From: Thiocapsa sp035467215
GTDB lineage: Bacteria > Pseudomonadota > Gammaproteobacteria > Chromatiales > Chromatiaceae
DNA: 31,341 nucleotides
Direction of reading: 5' to 3'
Assembly (NCBI RefSeq): GCF_035467215.1
Contig: NZ_DATITZ010000366.1
Coordinates: 1-31,341 of the forward strand
The notes under the pieces were generated by a model. That model made no database searches. It saw nothing but the letters and a program-made list of their open reading frames with translations, and was not told where the DNA came from. The position numbers and the translations under genes were made by a program. Every line of letters begins with the position of its first letter. Position 1 is the first letter of the stretch. Below, one piece after another: positions 7,259 through 15,317 of this stretch.

Positions 7259-7615
7259 GCACAAAGCATGGGTGAGATCATGAATCCGGGCTCCGTCGTA
7301 CGGGATGCCGAGTTTCCGGATGCCCCGGACGACTGGACGCGCGAGCAGGCGGTTGCCGCGGCTCGGGCCGACGCGGTGACGCTGAGCGACGATCACTGGG
7401 ACATGATCAAGGCGTTGCAGGACTATTTCGCACGTCACGAGAAACCCAACGTGCGGGACCTTCACGACGCGCTCGAAGAGGCGTTCCACGGCCGCGGCGG
7501 CCTCAAGTATCTCTATGGGATCTTCCCGGGCGGCCCGGTCGCGCAAGGCTGTCGGTTTGCCGGGCTCCAGGCCCCCTCGGGTGCGGTGGACAAGTCATTC
7601 GGGAGCGTCCAGTAA
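7256..7615 (+). CDS. DsrC/TusE-family sulfur-relay protein with only one C-terminal cysteine
   Basis: A 119-residue protein of the DsrC/TusE family. DsrC carries sulfur for dissimilatory sulfite reductase; TusE passes sulfur in tRNA 2-thiouridine synthesis. Family signs are LSDDHWDMIKALQDYF, the helical centre, and the C-terminal arm KYLYGIFPGGPVAQGCRFAGL. DsrC has two cysteines 11 apart on this arm, and TusE keeps only the last. Here the inner one, Cys99, is present and the position of the outer one is Ala110, followed by nine extra residues (VDKSFGSVQ). That pattern fits neither canonical DsrC nor TusE. It resembles the divergent DsrC paralogs of sulfur oxidisers, some of which are proposed to be regulatory. 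It starts with GTG and is a single gene with its own hairpin downstream. Confidence 0.88.
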   Translation: MAQSMGEIMNPGSVVRDAEFPDAPDDWTREQAVAAARADAVTLSDDHWDMIKALQDYFARHEKPNVRDLHDALEEAFHGRGGLKYLYGIFPGGPVAQGCRFAGLQAPSGAVDKSFGSVQ

Positions 7616-7654
7616 GGATTTCCGAGTCGCGGTTCGCGCTCATGCGCTGCCGCC

Positions 7655-7682
7655 GCGATGTCGGTCACCCGGCCGACATCGC
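7655..7682 (+). terminator. Perfect 10-bp hairpin after the DsrC-like gene
   Basis: GCGATGTCGG and CCGACATCGC pair perfectly across an 8-base loop (TCACCCGG), 40 bases after the stop codon at 7615. No T run follows, so it may be an mRNA-stabilising stem or a weak terminator rather than a classic intrinsic one. The rest of 7616-7954 shows no convincing gene. Confidence 0.5.
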
Positions 7683-7954
7683 GTATAAAAGGCCGACAAG
7701 ATTCATCCGAACTCCCATCAATAACGGGCGCAATCCGTCTGACATATCGGGTCTTTTCGTCGGCGTTTTCTTGCCAATCCGTGAGGACCCGCCTATCCTT
7801 GCCCTCGAACTGCTACCGCCTTTCGCTTGGGGAGGTCCGAGGCTGAAGCGTGTTCCGGACGCGTCGCGACGCGGGCCGGGGATGCTCCGAATCACTGCTC
7901 ACCCGGACCGGCAGGCGGCCGCAGGCTGAAACCGGATCACGGGGGGAGCTGATC

Positions 7955-8914
7955 ATGTACGACCGCAATCACGTCGACGAACAACCGATCGCCGAAGACG
8001 AGCATCCGCTTCGTCCCGATCGACGCACCTTTCTTGCCGCGCTTGCCGCGACCTCTGCCGGACTCTTGGCCGGAGGGGTACCCGGCCTTGCCGAGGCGGC
8101 CTCGAACCGGACATCCCTGCAACGCCAAGTCGTCGAGATGGTGACGAGCATGCGTCGCCAAGGCATGCTTCAGCCCAACGAGAAGACCTCGTGGTCGGTG
8201 TACGATTTCACCGCCCGCAAGAAGATCGTCTCGATCAACGAGGCTGTACCGCGACAAGCCGCGAGTATGATCAAGCCGCTCGTCGCGCAGGCCTATTTCT
8301 TCCAGATGGATGGCTCGCGCGGCCAGGTCGCCTACTCGGAGGATGTCCGCCAATGCATGGAGCGGATGCTCCAGCGCAGCAGCAACCCGGACACCAACCG
8401 GATCATGGATCTGGTGAGCCAGCACCAATCCCGCCGCGGACCCGCGGATGTCGAGTTGGTGCTGAAGCAGCGCGCGCCCGCCATCTTCCAAGAGACCCGG
8501 ATCGTCGAGAAGATCCCGACGACCGGACAGACCTATCGCAACCAGGCCTCGGCGCACGACTACAGCCGCTTCCTGATCTCGGTTTGGGAAGGCCGCATGC
8601 CGAACAGCAAGGAGATGCTGCGTATGATGGCATTGCCGGGCGGCGACCGCTTGTCCAAGGGCGTAGCCGGCTTACCTGCGGCGGCGAAGGTCTACAACAA
8701 GACCGGCTCGACCGCGATGCTCTGCGGGGACATGGGCGTGATCGAGATCCCCGATCAGCGCGGGCGCAATCACGCCTACACGGTGGTCGGCATCATCGAG
8801 CGACCGAGCCGCGCCGAGAACTACGGCGCTTGGATCCGCAGCCGGGGAGACGTCATCCGGCGCGTGTCGAACCTGGTCTATCAGGACATGAAGGGCCGTT
8901 ACAGGCTCGTCTGA
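7955..8914 (+). CDS. Tat-exported serine hydrolase of class A beta-lactamase/PBP fold
   Basis: A 319-residue penicillin-recognising serine hydrolase. The N-terminus carries a twin-arginine-like signal (RRTFLAALAATSAGLLAGG, from about residue 22), predicting export, with cleavage near AEAAS. Active-site elements are SMIK (SxxK, nucleophile Ser and general base Lys), SSN (SxN) in LQRSSNPDTN, and KTGST (KTG) near residue 250. I do not find the ExxLN omega-loop motif that deacylates beta-lactams in true class A enzymes, so it may be a carboxypeptidase-like or cell-wall-linked enzyme rather than a resistance determinant. The ATG at 7955 has GGGGGAG 7 bases ahead, which rules out longer upstream starts. 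It stands alone on this strand and ends in an array of palindromes. Confidence 0.8.
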   Translation: MYDRNHVDEQPIAEDEHPLRPDRRTFLAALAATSAGLLAGGVPGLAEAASNRTSLQRQVVEMVTSMRRQGMLQPNEKTSWSVYDFTARKKIVSINEAVPRQAASMIKPLVAQAYFFQMDGSRGQVAYSEDVRQCMERMLQRSSNPDTNRIMDLVSQHQSRRGPADVELVLKQRAPAIFQETRIVEKIPTTGQTYRNQASAHDYSRFLISVWEGRMPNSKEMLRMMALPGGDRLSKGVAGLPAAAKVYNKTGSTAMLCGDMGVIEIPDQRGRNHAYTVVGIIERPSRAENYGAWIRSRGDVIRRVSNLVYQDMKGRYRLV

Positions 8915-8916
8915 AG

Positions 8917-9034
8917 GTCGGGGCGACTTCGGTCGCCCGCCTCCGCCGAGCCACGCACCGCAAGGCGGCTGAAGCCGCCCCTACGTCGGTGCCGCGCCTG
9001 CCGCTCAAGGCGGGTAAAGCCACCCCTACCCCTT
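8917..9034. repeat. REP/BIME-like palindrome array, three units
   Basis: Three short palindromes fill the convergent gap. Unit 1 (8920-8938) is GGGGCGACTTCGGTCGCCC. Units 2 (8964-8985) and 3 (9008-9031) are inverted versions, AAGGCGGCTGAAGCCGCC and a decayed AAGGCGGGTAAAGCCACC, each followed by CCTAC. The same family occurs at 15829-15898 and 16893-16960. The pattern of inverted pairs between gene ends is that of REP elements mobilised by RAYT transposases. No such transposase is in the window. Confidence 0.75.
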
Positions 9035-9051
9035 GATGGCCTTCACGACGG

Positions 9052-9453
9052 TTAGCTCCGATTGAAAAGCCGCCCGCAGATCGGCCCCAGAGGCCCGTCC
9101 TCCATGCGACCGCATAACTGAGGAACCAGGAGCAGCAGTCCGAGCGCGGTCGCGAGCGGTATCAGAAACAGTGACAGACCCTCGGGGTCGCCGAGGATCG
9201 CGCGCTGTATCAACACGGTCAGCAGCTGGATCCAGACGACGCCGAGGATGGTGCGCAGCCGGGCCGGACCGCGCAGAAACCATACGATCACCGACAGGAT
9301 GATATAGGGGATCATCCAAGCCGCCAGCATCAAGGGCTCGAGCCGATAGGCGCCGTCGAGGTGGGGCACCACGGCGATCAAAAACGACAAGGCAAACCCC
9401 GCCACCAAGGTCGAAAAGACCCAAATCTCTTGGCTTTCACTCGCGCGATCCAT
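9052..9453 (-). CDS. Small integral membrane protein of unknown function
   Basis: A 133-residue, strongly hydrophobic protein with about four predicted membrane segments (roughly residues 10-30, 40-62, 68-87 and 96-112, including LSFLIAVVP and IILSVIVWFL). No catalytic motif or known domain is visible. The start is the ATG at 9451-9453 with GGGGGAG 7 bases ahead; a TTG just before it is less likely. It is convergent with the serine hydrolase gene and divergent from the ClC gene. Composition and codon use match its neighbours, so it is likely a real gene. I do not recognise its family and assign no function. Confidence 0.65.
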   Translation of the reverse strand: MDRASESQEIWVFSTLVAGFALSFLIAVVPHLDGAYRLEPLMLAAWMIPYIILSVIVWFLRGPARLRTILGVVWIQLLTVLIQRAILGDPEGLSLFLIPLATALGLLLLVPQLCGRMEDGPLGPICGRLFNRS

Positions 9454-9530
9454 CAAAACACTCCCCCGCTAAGCATGATCTCGGAGCGCCAATGATATAC
9501 CGACGGCGTGCGTTGTTCGTAACTTCAGGC

Positions 9531-9590
9531 GTCGCGTGGCGCGGAGCACCGGGAGCATGCGCGGCTCCGCGCAGCGGTGTCGCGAGGGCC
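9531..9590. repeat. Palindromic REP-like element, copy 2
   Basis: This is related to 613-672: TGGCGCGGAGCACCGGGAGC, then ATGCGCGGCTCCGCGCAGCGG, then TGTCGCGAG. The left and right halves pair as imperfect hairpins around GCATGCG. It lies in the leader of the ClC gene and happens to be open in the ClC frame, which can mislead start prediction. Confidence 0.5.
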
Positions 9591-9610
9591 TGAACGGGGG
9601 ACTGCCCAGG

Positions 9611-11353
9611 ATGCGACGCACATCATCGGGAAGTCAGCTGCATCGCGCCATGGAGTTGTTGAGACTCCGGCTTTCGCGTCCGGATGCACTCTTCTGGCCG
9701 GCCGTTTTGGGTCTGCTCACCGGCGTCGCGGCCGGAGTCGTCATCGTCGCCTTCCGTCTCTCCGTGGAGGGCCTGCAGGCGACGACCCTTCCCGGTCACG
9801 GGGAAAACTACGAAGGTCTTCCGATCCTGGTCCGTCTGGTGCTGCCGTTGCTCGGCTCGGTGCTGATCGGGCTGCTCTTCGTGCGTTTCGCGCACGGCAT
9901 CTATGTGCTCGGGGTCGCCCGCGTCATGGAGCGCATGGAATATCACCAGGGACACATGACCCGGCGCGGGTTCGTGCTCCAGTTTCTGGGTGCGGCGATC
10001 GCGATCGTCAGCGGTCATTCGGTCGGACGCGAGGGACCGCATGTCTATCTCGGCGCCGCGAGCGGGAGCCTGATCGGACAATTTCTGACCCTCCCGAACA
10101 ACAGTATCCGCAACATGGCGGCTTGCGGCACCGCGGCCGGGATCTCGGCGTCGTTCAACACGCCGCTCGCCGGCGTGATCTTCGCGCTCGAGGTGCTGGG
10201 ATTGGAATACAGCGTCGCGAGCTTCGTGCCGATCATCCTGGCTGCGGTGAGTGCGAATGCCCTATCGGTCGCGGTCTTCGGCAGTGATCCGGTGCTCCAG
10301 GTCGCGCCGATCGTGGTGACATCGCTGACCGCCCTTCTCCCGGTCGCAGTGCTCGGGCTCCTCGTCGGTGCACTTTCGGCGGCCTATATCCAGTCGATCA
10401 AGACGATTGCCGGCTGGGGCAAACGCCTGAGCTTCTTCCGCCGGGTTTGCTTGGCCGGGGTGATCGCCGGGATCGCCGGCGCGGTGGTCCCGGAGGTAAT
10501 GGGGCTGGGCTACGACACCTTGCGCAAACTGCTGACCGAGCCGCTGGCCTGGAGCTTCCTGCTCCTTCTGCTGCTCTTCAAGCTGCTCGCGACCTCGGCC
10601 AGCGCGGGACTCGGGATCCCGGGCGGGACCATCGGCCCAGCGCTCTTCATGGGTGCGATCCTCGGCAATCTGGTCGGTGTCGCTGCGGTGACCTTCGCAG
10701 GGATCGACGCCGATCAGGTCGCCTTTTTCGCGTTGCTCGGGATGGGGGCCATGATGGGTGCGAGTCTCCAGGCGCCCTTGGCGGCCTTGACCGCCATCGT
10801 CGAGCTGACCCACAGTCCGGGCGTGATTATGCCGGGGATGTTGGTGATCATCTTGGCCGCGCTGACCAGCAAGGAGCTGTTCGGCAGGGATTCGCTCTTC
10901 CTCACGACCTTGCGCGCGAACGGTCTGGACTACCGATCCAACCCGGTGGTGCACCTGCTCAGGCGCAGCGGCGTCGGCGGTGCGATGAACACCCGCTTTG
11001 CGCGGCACGAACAACGCTTGACCCGGGACCAGGCATTGCGCCTCGTCGGGGACGAGCCCGAATGGGTCATCGTCGACAAGGATGGCGGACCGGCCTACCT
11101 GATGCCCGGGATTGCCGTGGCAAGCGCCCTTTCGCTGGCGCCCGATACGCAGGAGATCGACTTGCTCGCGATCCCGGGGAATCGGCTCGAGCTCGCCCCG
11201 ATCCATCTGCAGGCGACCCTTCAAGAGGCGCTCGACCTGATGCAGACGCGCGGCGCCGAGGCGCTCTACGTGGAGCGAATGATCGCGCCCGGGATCACGC
11301 ACATCTACGGCGTCTTGACCCGAGAGCGGATCGAATCGGCTTACCGGTATTGA
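9611..11353 (+). CDS. ClC-family chloride channel/transporter homolog with altered motifs
   Basis: A 580-residue ClC-family membrane protein for anion movement. The membrane domain spans about residues 28-435. The gating-glutamate motif is intact (GREGP, E141), as is the NTPLAGVIFALE helix. Three other key sites differ from CLC-ec1. The GSGIP chloride-binding loop aligns with VLGVARVM, losing the central Ser. The inner proton glutamate is Val195. The Tyr of the final membrane helix is Phe430. These changes suggest a channel or an unusual anion rather than a typical H+/Cl- exchanger. A soluble C-terminal region (about 465-580) resembles a CBS pair. I chose the ATG at 9611, with GGGGGA nine bases ahead, because the longer frame from GTG 9536 runs through a palindromic repeat. 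Its stop is one base from that of convergent recG. Confidence 0.88.
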   Translation: MRRTSSGSQLHRAMELLRLRLSRPDALFWPAVLGLLTGVAAGVVIVAFRLSVEGLQATTLPGHGENYEGLPILVRLVLPLLGSVLIGLLFVRFAHGIYVLGVARVMERMEYHQGHMTRRGFVLQFLGAAIAIVSGHSVGREGPHVYLGAASGSLIGQFLTLPNNSIRNMAACGTAAGISASFNTPLAGVIFALEVLGLEYSVASFVPIILAAVSANALSVAVFGSDPVLQVAPIVVTSLTALLPVAVLGLLVGALSAAYIQSIKTIAGWGKRLSFFRRVCLAGVIAGIAGAVVPEVMGLGYDTLRKLLTEPLAWSFLLLLLLFKLLATSASAGLGIPGGTIGPALFMGAILGNLVGVAAVTFAGIDADQVAFFALLGMGAMMGASLQAPLAALTAIVELTHSPGVIMPGMLVIILAALTSKELFGRDSLFLTTLRANGLDYRSNPVVHLLRRSGVGGAMNTRFARHEQRLTRDQALRLVGDEPEWVIVDKDGGPAYLMPGIAVASALSLAPDTQEIDLLAIPGNRLELAPIHLQATLQEALDLMQTRGAEALYVERMIAPGITHIYGVLTRERIESAYRY

Positions 11354-11354
11354 A

Positions 11355-13478
11355 TCAAACGCTCCCGTACAGCTCGCGTGATCCCAGCCAGCGTTGGATC
11401 AAGGGTTCGACCCGATCGGGATGGCGCGCCAGGATCAGGTCCGCGGCCTGCTGGGCGGCGGCGACCAGGTGTTGGTCGCGCAGGGGGTCGGCGACGCGAA
11501 ACTGCACGGCGCCGGTCTGGCGCGTGCCCAAAACCTCCCCCGCTCCGCGCATGGCCAGATCGCGCTCGGCGATCTCGAAACCGCTTTCGGCGGCGCGGAT
11601 GATGGCCAGACGCTCGCGTGCGGCGATCGACAGAGGCGGATGGAAGAGCAGTACGCAATGGCTTTGGACGGACCCGCGTCCCACCCGTCCGCGCAGTTGA
11701 TGCAGCTGCGCGAGACCGAGCCGCTCGGGGTTCTCGACGATCATGAGGCTGGCGTTCGGGACATCCACCCCCACCTCCACCACAGTGGTCGCGACCAAGA
11801 GATCCAGTTCGCCGGCGGCGAAGGCGGCCATCACCGTCTCGCGCTCGGGCCCCTTGATACGCCCGTGGACCAGGCCGATGCGGATGCCGGGAAGGCTCTC
11901 GGCCAGCTGACGCGCGGTCTCTTCGGCGGCCTGGCACTCCAGCGCCTCGGACTCCTCGATCAGGGTGCAGACCCAATAGGCTTGGCGGCCCTGTGCACAG
12001 GCCTGCTCCACGCGAGCGATGACCTCCTCGCGACGGGTGTCCGGAACCGCGACCGTAACGATCGGCGTGCGCCCGGGCGGCAGCTCGTCGATGACGGAAA
12101 GATCCAGATCCGCATAGACGGTCATAGCGAGCGAGCGCGGGATAGGCGTGGCGGTCATGATCAACTGATGGGGCGCACCGCCGTCACCGCCGCCCTTGGC
12201 ACGCAACCGCATGCGTTGGTGCACGCCGAATCGGTGCTGCTCGTCGATGATGACGAGCCCGAGATCGGAGAAGATCACATCCTCCTGAAAGAGCGCGTGG
12301 GTGCCCATCACCATGCGGGCACGACCGCTCGCGATGGCCTCGAGCAACCCGGCGCGCTCGCGACCCTTGTGTCGCCCGACCAGCCAGACAGGCTCGATGT
12401 CGAGCGGGGCGAGCCAGCCCGCGAAGCCGCGTCGATGCTGCTCGGACAAGAGCTCGGTCGGTGCCATCAGGGCGACCTGCGCGCCGGATTCGATCGCCTG
12501 AAGCGCGGCCAGCGCGGCGACCAGTGTCTTGCCGGCCCCCACATCGCCCTGGAGCAGACGCTGCATCGGGCGCTCGCACTGCAGATCGGCAGCGATCTCG
12601 GCGACGACGCGTTCCTGTGCGGCGGTCATCCGAAACGGCAAGTCGTCGAGCAGCCGGCGTCGCAAGCTGCCGTCGCCCGCGAGCGCAGGTGCCAGGATCG
12701 CCCGCTGGGCGGCACGCAGCCGTCGCAGACTGACCTGATGGGCGACCAGCTCCTCGAACGCCAGTCGGTGGAAGGCCGGATGGCGTCGCTCGATCAGATC
12801 GTCGGGGTGGGCATCGACAGGGGGGCGGTGCAGATAGATCAGCGCCTCGACCAAGCTCGGCAGACCCAAGGGGAGCAAGACCTCCTCGGGCAGGCACTCG
12901 CGCGGCGCTTGCGAGGCCAAGAGCGCCAACGCCTGGTCGGTCAGACCGCGCCACGAGGATTGCTGCAGGCCCTCGGTCGAGGGATAGAGCGGCGTCAGGC
13001 GCTCCTCGATCGCGCCCGGCTCCTCGGACTGGATGCGGTATTCCGGATGGACCATCTCCAAGGCGCTCGGCCCCTGCCGAACCTCGCCGTAGCAGCGCAG
13101 CCGCACGCCGGGCTTGAGCGAATCGATCTGTTGTCTGGAATAATGGAAGAACCGCAGCATGAGCCCGCCGAACCCGCCGTCCGAGACCCAAACCTTCAGC
13201 GAACGGCGGCGCCCGCCCGAGAGCTCGACCTCCTGGATCTCGCCCTCGACCAATGCCTCGTCGCCCGACCGCAGCTCGGCGATCCGGACCAAACGCGTGC
13301 GGTCCTGATAGCGGTGGGGCAGATGGAAGAGGAGGTCCTGAACAGTGCGCACCCCGAGCTTGCCGAGACGCTCGGCGACGCGCGGACCGACCCGTTTGAG
13401 CCGCTCCACCGGAATGCTGTCGAGCGAAGGGGTCGGAAGCGATGGATTTTCGGTCGACCCCGAGGTGTTGTCGGTCAC
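11355..13478 (-). CDS. recG: ATP-dependent DNA helicase RecG
   Basis: RecG regresses stalled replication forks and branch-migrates Holliday junctions. The 707-residue protein has an N-terminal helical and OB-fold wedge domain (about 25-150, with KVWVSDGGFGGLMLRFF), then Walker A GDVGAGKT (311-318), the RecG-type DEQH box (412-415), TATPIPRS, and C-terminal helicase motifs with VATTVVEVGVDVPNAS and HQLRGRVGRG. Length is close to the usual 690. I take GTG at 13476-13478 (VTDNTSG) as the start. The frame is open to a TTG at 13518-13520 with no good ribosome site, so the exact start is uncertain. It is divergent from yjbQ and convergent with the ClC gene. Confidence 0.95.
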   Translation of the reverse strand: MTDNTSGSTENPSLPTPSLDSIPVERLKRVGPRVAERLGKLGVRTVQDLLFHLPHRYQDRTRLVRIAELRSGDEALVEGEIQEVELSGGRRRSLKVWVSDGGFGGLMLRFFHYSRQQIDSLKPGVRLRCYGEVRQGPSALEMVHPEYRIQSEEPGAIEERLTPLYPSTEGLQQSSWRGLTDQALALLASQAPRECLPEEVLLPLGLPSLVEALIYLHRPPVDAHPDDLIERRHPAFHRLAFEELVAHQVSLRRLRAAQRAILAPALAGDGSLRRRLLDDLPFRMTAAQERVVAEIAADLQCERPMQRLLQGDVGAGKTLVAALAALQAIESGAQVALMAPTELLSEQHRRGFAGWLAPLDIEPVWLVGRHKGRERAGLLEAIASGRARMVMGTHALFQEDVIFSDLGLVIIDEQHRFGVHQRMRLRAKGGGDGGAPHQLIMTATPIPRSLAMTVYADLDLSVIDELPPGRTPIVTVAVPDTRREEVIARVEQACAQGRQAYWVCTLIEESEALECQAAEETARQLAESLPGIRIGLVHGRIKGPERETVMAAFAAGELDLLVATTVVEVGVDVPNASLMIVENPERLGLAQLHQLRGRVGRGSVQSHCVLLFHPPLSIAARERLAIIRAAESGFEIAERDLAMRGAGEVLGTRQTGAVQFRVADPLRDQHLVAAAQQAADLILARHPDRVEPLIQRWLGSRELYGSV

Positions 13479-13601
13479 GGTTTGACGCTGTCCTCGCGGG
13501 TGCGCGCAAGTCCGATACAATCGCGTCTCGGACCGGGAATCATTCGGCCGTCCATCGCGTCCTTCGACCGGTTCACGAACCCACCCATTTCACGAGACGC
13601 C

Positions 13602-14018
13602 ATGATCCATCAAGAGTCACTCACGGTCACCACGCATGGCCGGGGCACCTACGACATCACCCGGAGCGTCCAGCAACAGGTTCAGACCTCGGGGGTCCGG
13701 ATCGGACTCTGTCATGTCTTCGTCCATCACACCAGCGCATCCCTGATTCTCTGCGAAAACGCCGACCCGACCGTGCGGAGCGACCTCGATGCCTTCATGG
13801 CGCGATTGGTCCCCGACGGCGATCGGCTCTTCGAGCACAGCGACGAGGGACCGGACGACATGCCCGCCCATATCCGGGCCATCCTCACGCAGGTCGAGCT
13901 GACGCTGCCGATCAGTGCCGGTGCCTGCGCGCTCGGCACCTGGCAAGGTCTCTATCTCTACGAGCATCGCACGCACGGGCATCGGCGCCGGATCACCTTG
14001 ACCATTCAGGGCGAGTGA
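13602..14018 (+). CDS. yjbQ: YjbQ family protein (UPF0047)
   Basis: A 138-residue member of the UPF0047/YjbQ family, small trimeric metal-binding proteins with weak reported thiamin phosphate synthase activity in E. coli. Characteristic elements are HHTSASLILCENADP with its histidine pair, the HSDEGPDDMPAHI segment, and the C-terminal LGTWQGLYLYEHR. Length matches the family. The ATG at 13602 is the natural start. An apparently longer frame running in from the recG region is antisense to recG and not real. It forms no operon: recG is divergent upstream and mltB convergent downstream, with a 61-base gap containing a short GTCCG/CGGAC stem. Confidence 0.92.
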   Translation: MIHQESLTVTTHGRGTYDITRSVQQQVQTSGVRIGLCHVFVHHTSASLILCENADPTVRSDLDAFMARLVPDGDRLFEHSDEGPDDMPAHIRAILTQVELTLPISAGACALGTWQGLYLYEHRTHGHRRRITLTIQGE

Positions 14019-14079
14019 AGTCCGTTCGGACCCGTGCCGCCGAGCCGAGACTCTGGAGAGACGAGACCCGCACCCCGCG

Positions 14080-15141
14080 CTACGCGCCCTTGCGCTCCGC
14101 GATCGCGCGGGCGAGCTGGTGCACGGCCATTGCGTAGTAACTGCTGTGGTTGTAGCGGGTGATGGTGTAGAAATTCTGCGACCCCAGCCAATAGGCGTAG
14201 CCGGTGCCGACATCGAACTCGAGCAAACTCACCTGAGAGGCGCCGCCGAGCGAGCCGGCCGGGGTGATTCCGCGGCCTGCGAGCTCGCTCAAGCTGTAGC
14301 GCGTATCGAAGCCCGACTTTATCGCGCGAGCAGTCCCGGGGGATTGCACGTTGGCGCGCACGGCGACCGGCACGCCGGCCTGCCAACCGTGGGATTTAAA
14401 GTAATTGGCGACGCTGCCGATCGCATCCGCCGGATTCCAGAGATTCCGATGACGATCGCCGTCGAAATCCACTGAATAGTCGCGGAAGCTCGAGGGCATG
14501 AACTGCCCGAGACCCATCGCACCGGCATAAGAACCGCGCGGACCGAAAGGATCGATACCCTCCTCCTTGGTCATGACCAGGAAGGATGCCAGCTCGCCCG
14601 AGAAGTAATCCGCGCGGCGCGGATAGGCGAAGGCGAGCGTCGCCAGGGCGTCGACGATACGGGTCTTCCCGACATAGCCGCCGTAGCGGGTCTCCACACC
14701 GATGATGGCCACGATGTATTCGGGCGGCACACCGTAACGCGCGCTCGCCCGGTTCAACGCGGCCTCGTTTTGCTGCCAGAAACGCACCCCGTTGGCGATG
14801 TTGTCCGGGGTCAGGAACTTGGCGCGATAACGTATCCAGGCCCCGGTCGGCCCGGTGCTCGGGCGCGGGGCCTGGCGATCCATCGCGTCGATGATCCACT
14901 GCTCGCGCTTCGCACCGGAGAGGACGGCAGCAACCTGGTTCGGCGCGAAACCCTGCTGCTGCATGCGGCGAATGAAGGGCTCGACGCCGGGATACCCTGC
15001 GAAATCACCGGTCACCCTCGCGGAGCCGGAAGACGGATAGGGGGATCCGTCCGCGATCTCGCCCGGGCGAGTGGACTGGGAGCCGCAGCCCGCAATCAGG
15101 GTCAAACACAGCAGGGCGGCGATCGAGCAAACAACACGCAT
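14080..15141 (-). CDS. mltB: Membrane-bound lytic murein transglycosylase B
   Basis: A 353-residue lipoprotein that cleaves peptidoglycan between MurNAc and GlcNAc, forming a 1,6-anhydro end. The signal peptide ends in the lipobox LIAGC (C19), so it is probably anchored to the outer membrane. The SLT domain (about 50-350) shows the catalytic glutamate in IIGVETRYG (E150), the family motif AGAMGLGQFMPSSFRDYSVDFDGD split across about 215-240, and NYFKSHGW near residue 255. The start is the ATG at 15139-15141; a TTG two codons earlier is unlikely. The ribosome site is weak. It follows ridA on the same strand, but a 176-base gap with a hairpin and a promoter candidate suggests separate transcription. 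Confidence 0.93.
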   Translation of the reverse strand: MRVVCSIAALLCLTLIAGCGSQSTRPGEIADGSPYPSSGSARVTGDFAGYPGVEPFIRRMQQQGFAPNQVAAVLSGAKREQWIIDAMDRQAPRPSTGPTGAWIRYRAKFLTPDNIANGVRFWQQNEAALNRASARYGVPPEYIVAIIGVETRYGGYVGKTRIVDALATLAFAYPRRADYFSGELASFLVMTKEEGIDPFGPRGSYAGAMGLGQFMPSSFRDYSVDFDGDRHRNLWNPADAIGSVANYFKSHGWQAGVPVAVRANVQSPGTARAIKSGFDTRYSLSELAGRGITPAGSLGGASQVSLLEFDVGTGYAYWLGSQNFYTITRYNHSSYYAMAVHQLARAIAERKGA

Positions 15142-15173
15142 GGGCAATCCAGGACAAAAATTCGGTGCCCGCT

Positions 15174-15201
15174 ATAGTAAGGCAGTTTTTCAGTAAAGCA
15201 A
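15174..15201 (-). promoter_or_regulatory. Candidate sigma-70 promoter for mltB
   Basis: On the minus strand TTGCTT (15196-15201) is followed after 16 bases by TACTAT (15174-15179), 33 bases before the mltB ATG. The local DNA is AT-rich against its surroundings. It was found by eye. Confidence 0.4.
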
Positions 15202-15236
15202 TTCAACCGGTGAATTTAGCTCGTGATTGTGGCGTT

Positions 15237-15257
15237 AAACCGCGCCCGGCGCGGTTT
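15237..15257 (-). terminator. Strong GC hairpin after ridA
   Basis: AAACCGCGCC and GGCGCGGTTT form a perfect inverted repeat around one base, about 60 bases after the ridA stop. On the minus strand it is followed by TTTAACG, a short T tract. A further GCGCGGTTTAA occurs at 15310-15320. It is probably the ridA terminator. Confidence 0.5.
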
Positions 15258-15317
15258 GCGATGGCTTTGGATGGGATCGGCCCCGGCGGACCTGACGAGC
15301 GCTGGAGTCGGCGCGGT

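Noticed and set aside
7955..8914. Calling the serine hydrolase an antibiotic-resistance beta-lactamase
   Set aside because: The ExxLN deacylation motif was not found, and the gene lies alone with no resistance context.
8917..9034. Possible CRISPR-like array of spaced palindromes
   Set aside because: Units alternate orientation, spacing is irregular and there are only three; no cas genes are nearby.
9536..9610. An upstream GTG that would lengthen the ClC protein by 25 residues
   Set aside because: The added residues come from a palindromic repeat, and a better-placed ATG at 9611 has a ribosome site.
10262..11302. Open minus-strand frame opposite the ClC gene
   Set aside because: Its composition is that of an antisense shadow, with no domain, and the ClC protein is clearly the coding strand.
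11394..13601. A very long open plus-strand frame across recG that continues in frame into yjbQ, looking like an 874-residue protein
   Set aside because: It is the mirror of recG codons in GC-rich DNA. Only the part from 13602 on (YjbQ) matches a family, and no fused protein of this kind is known to me.
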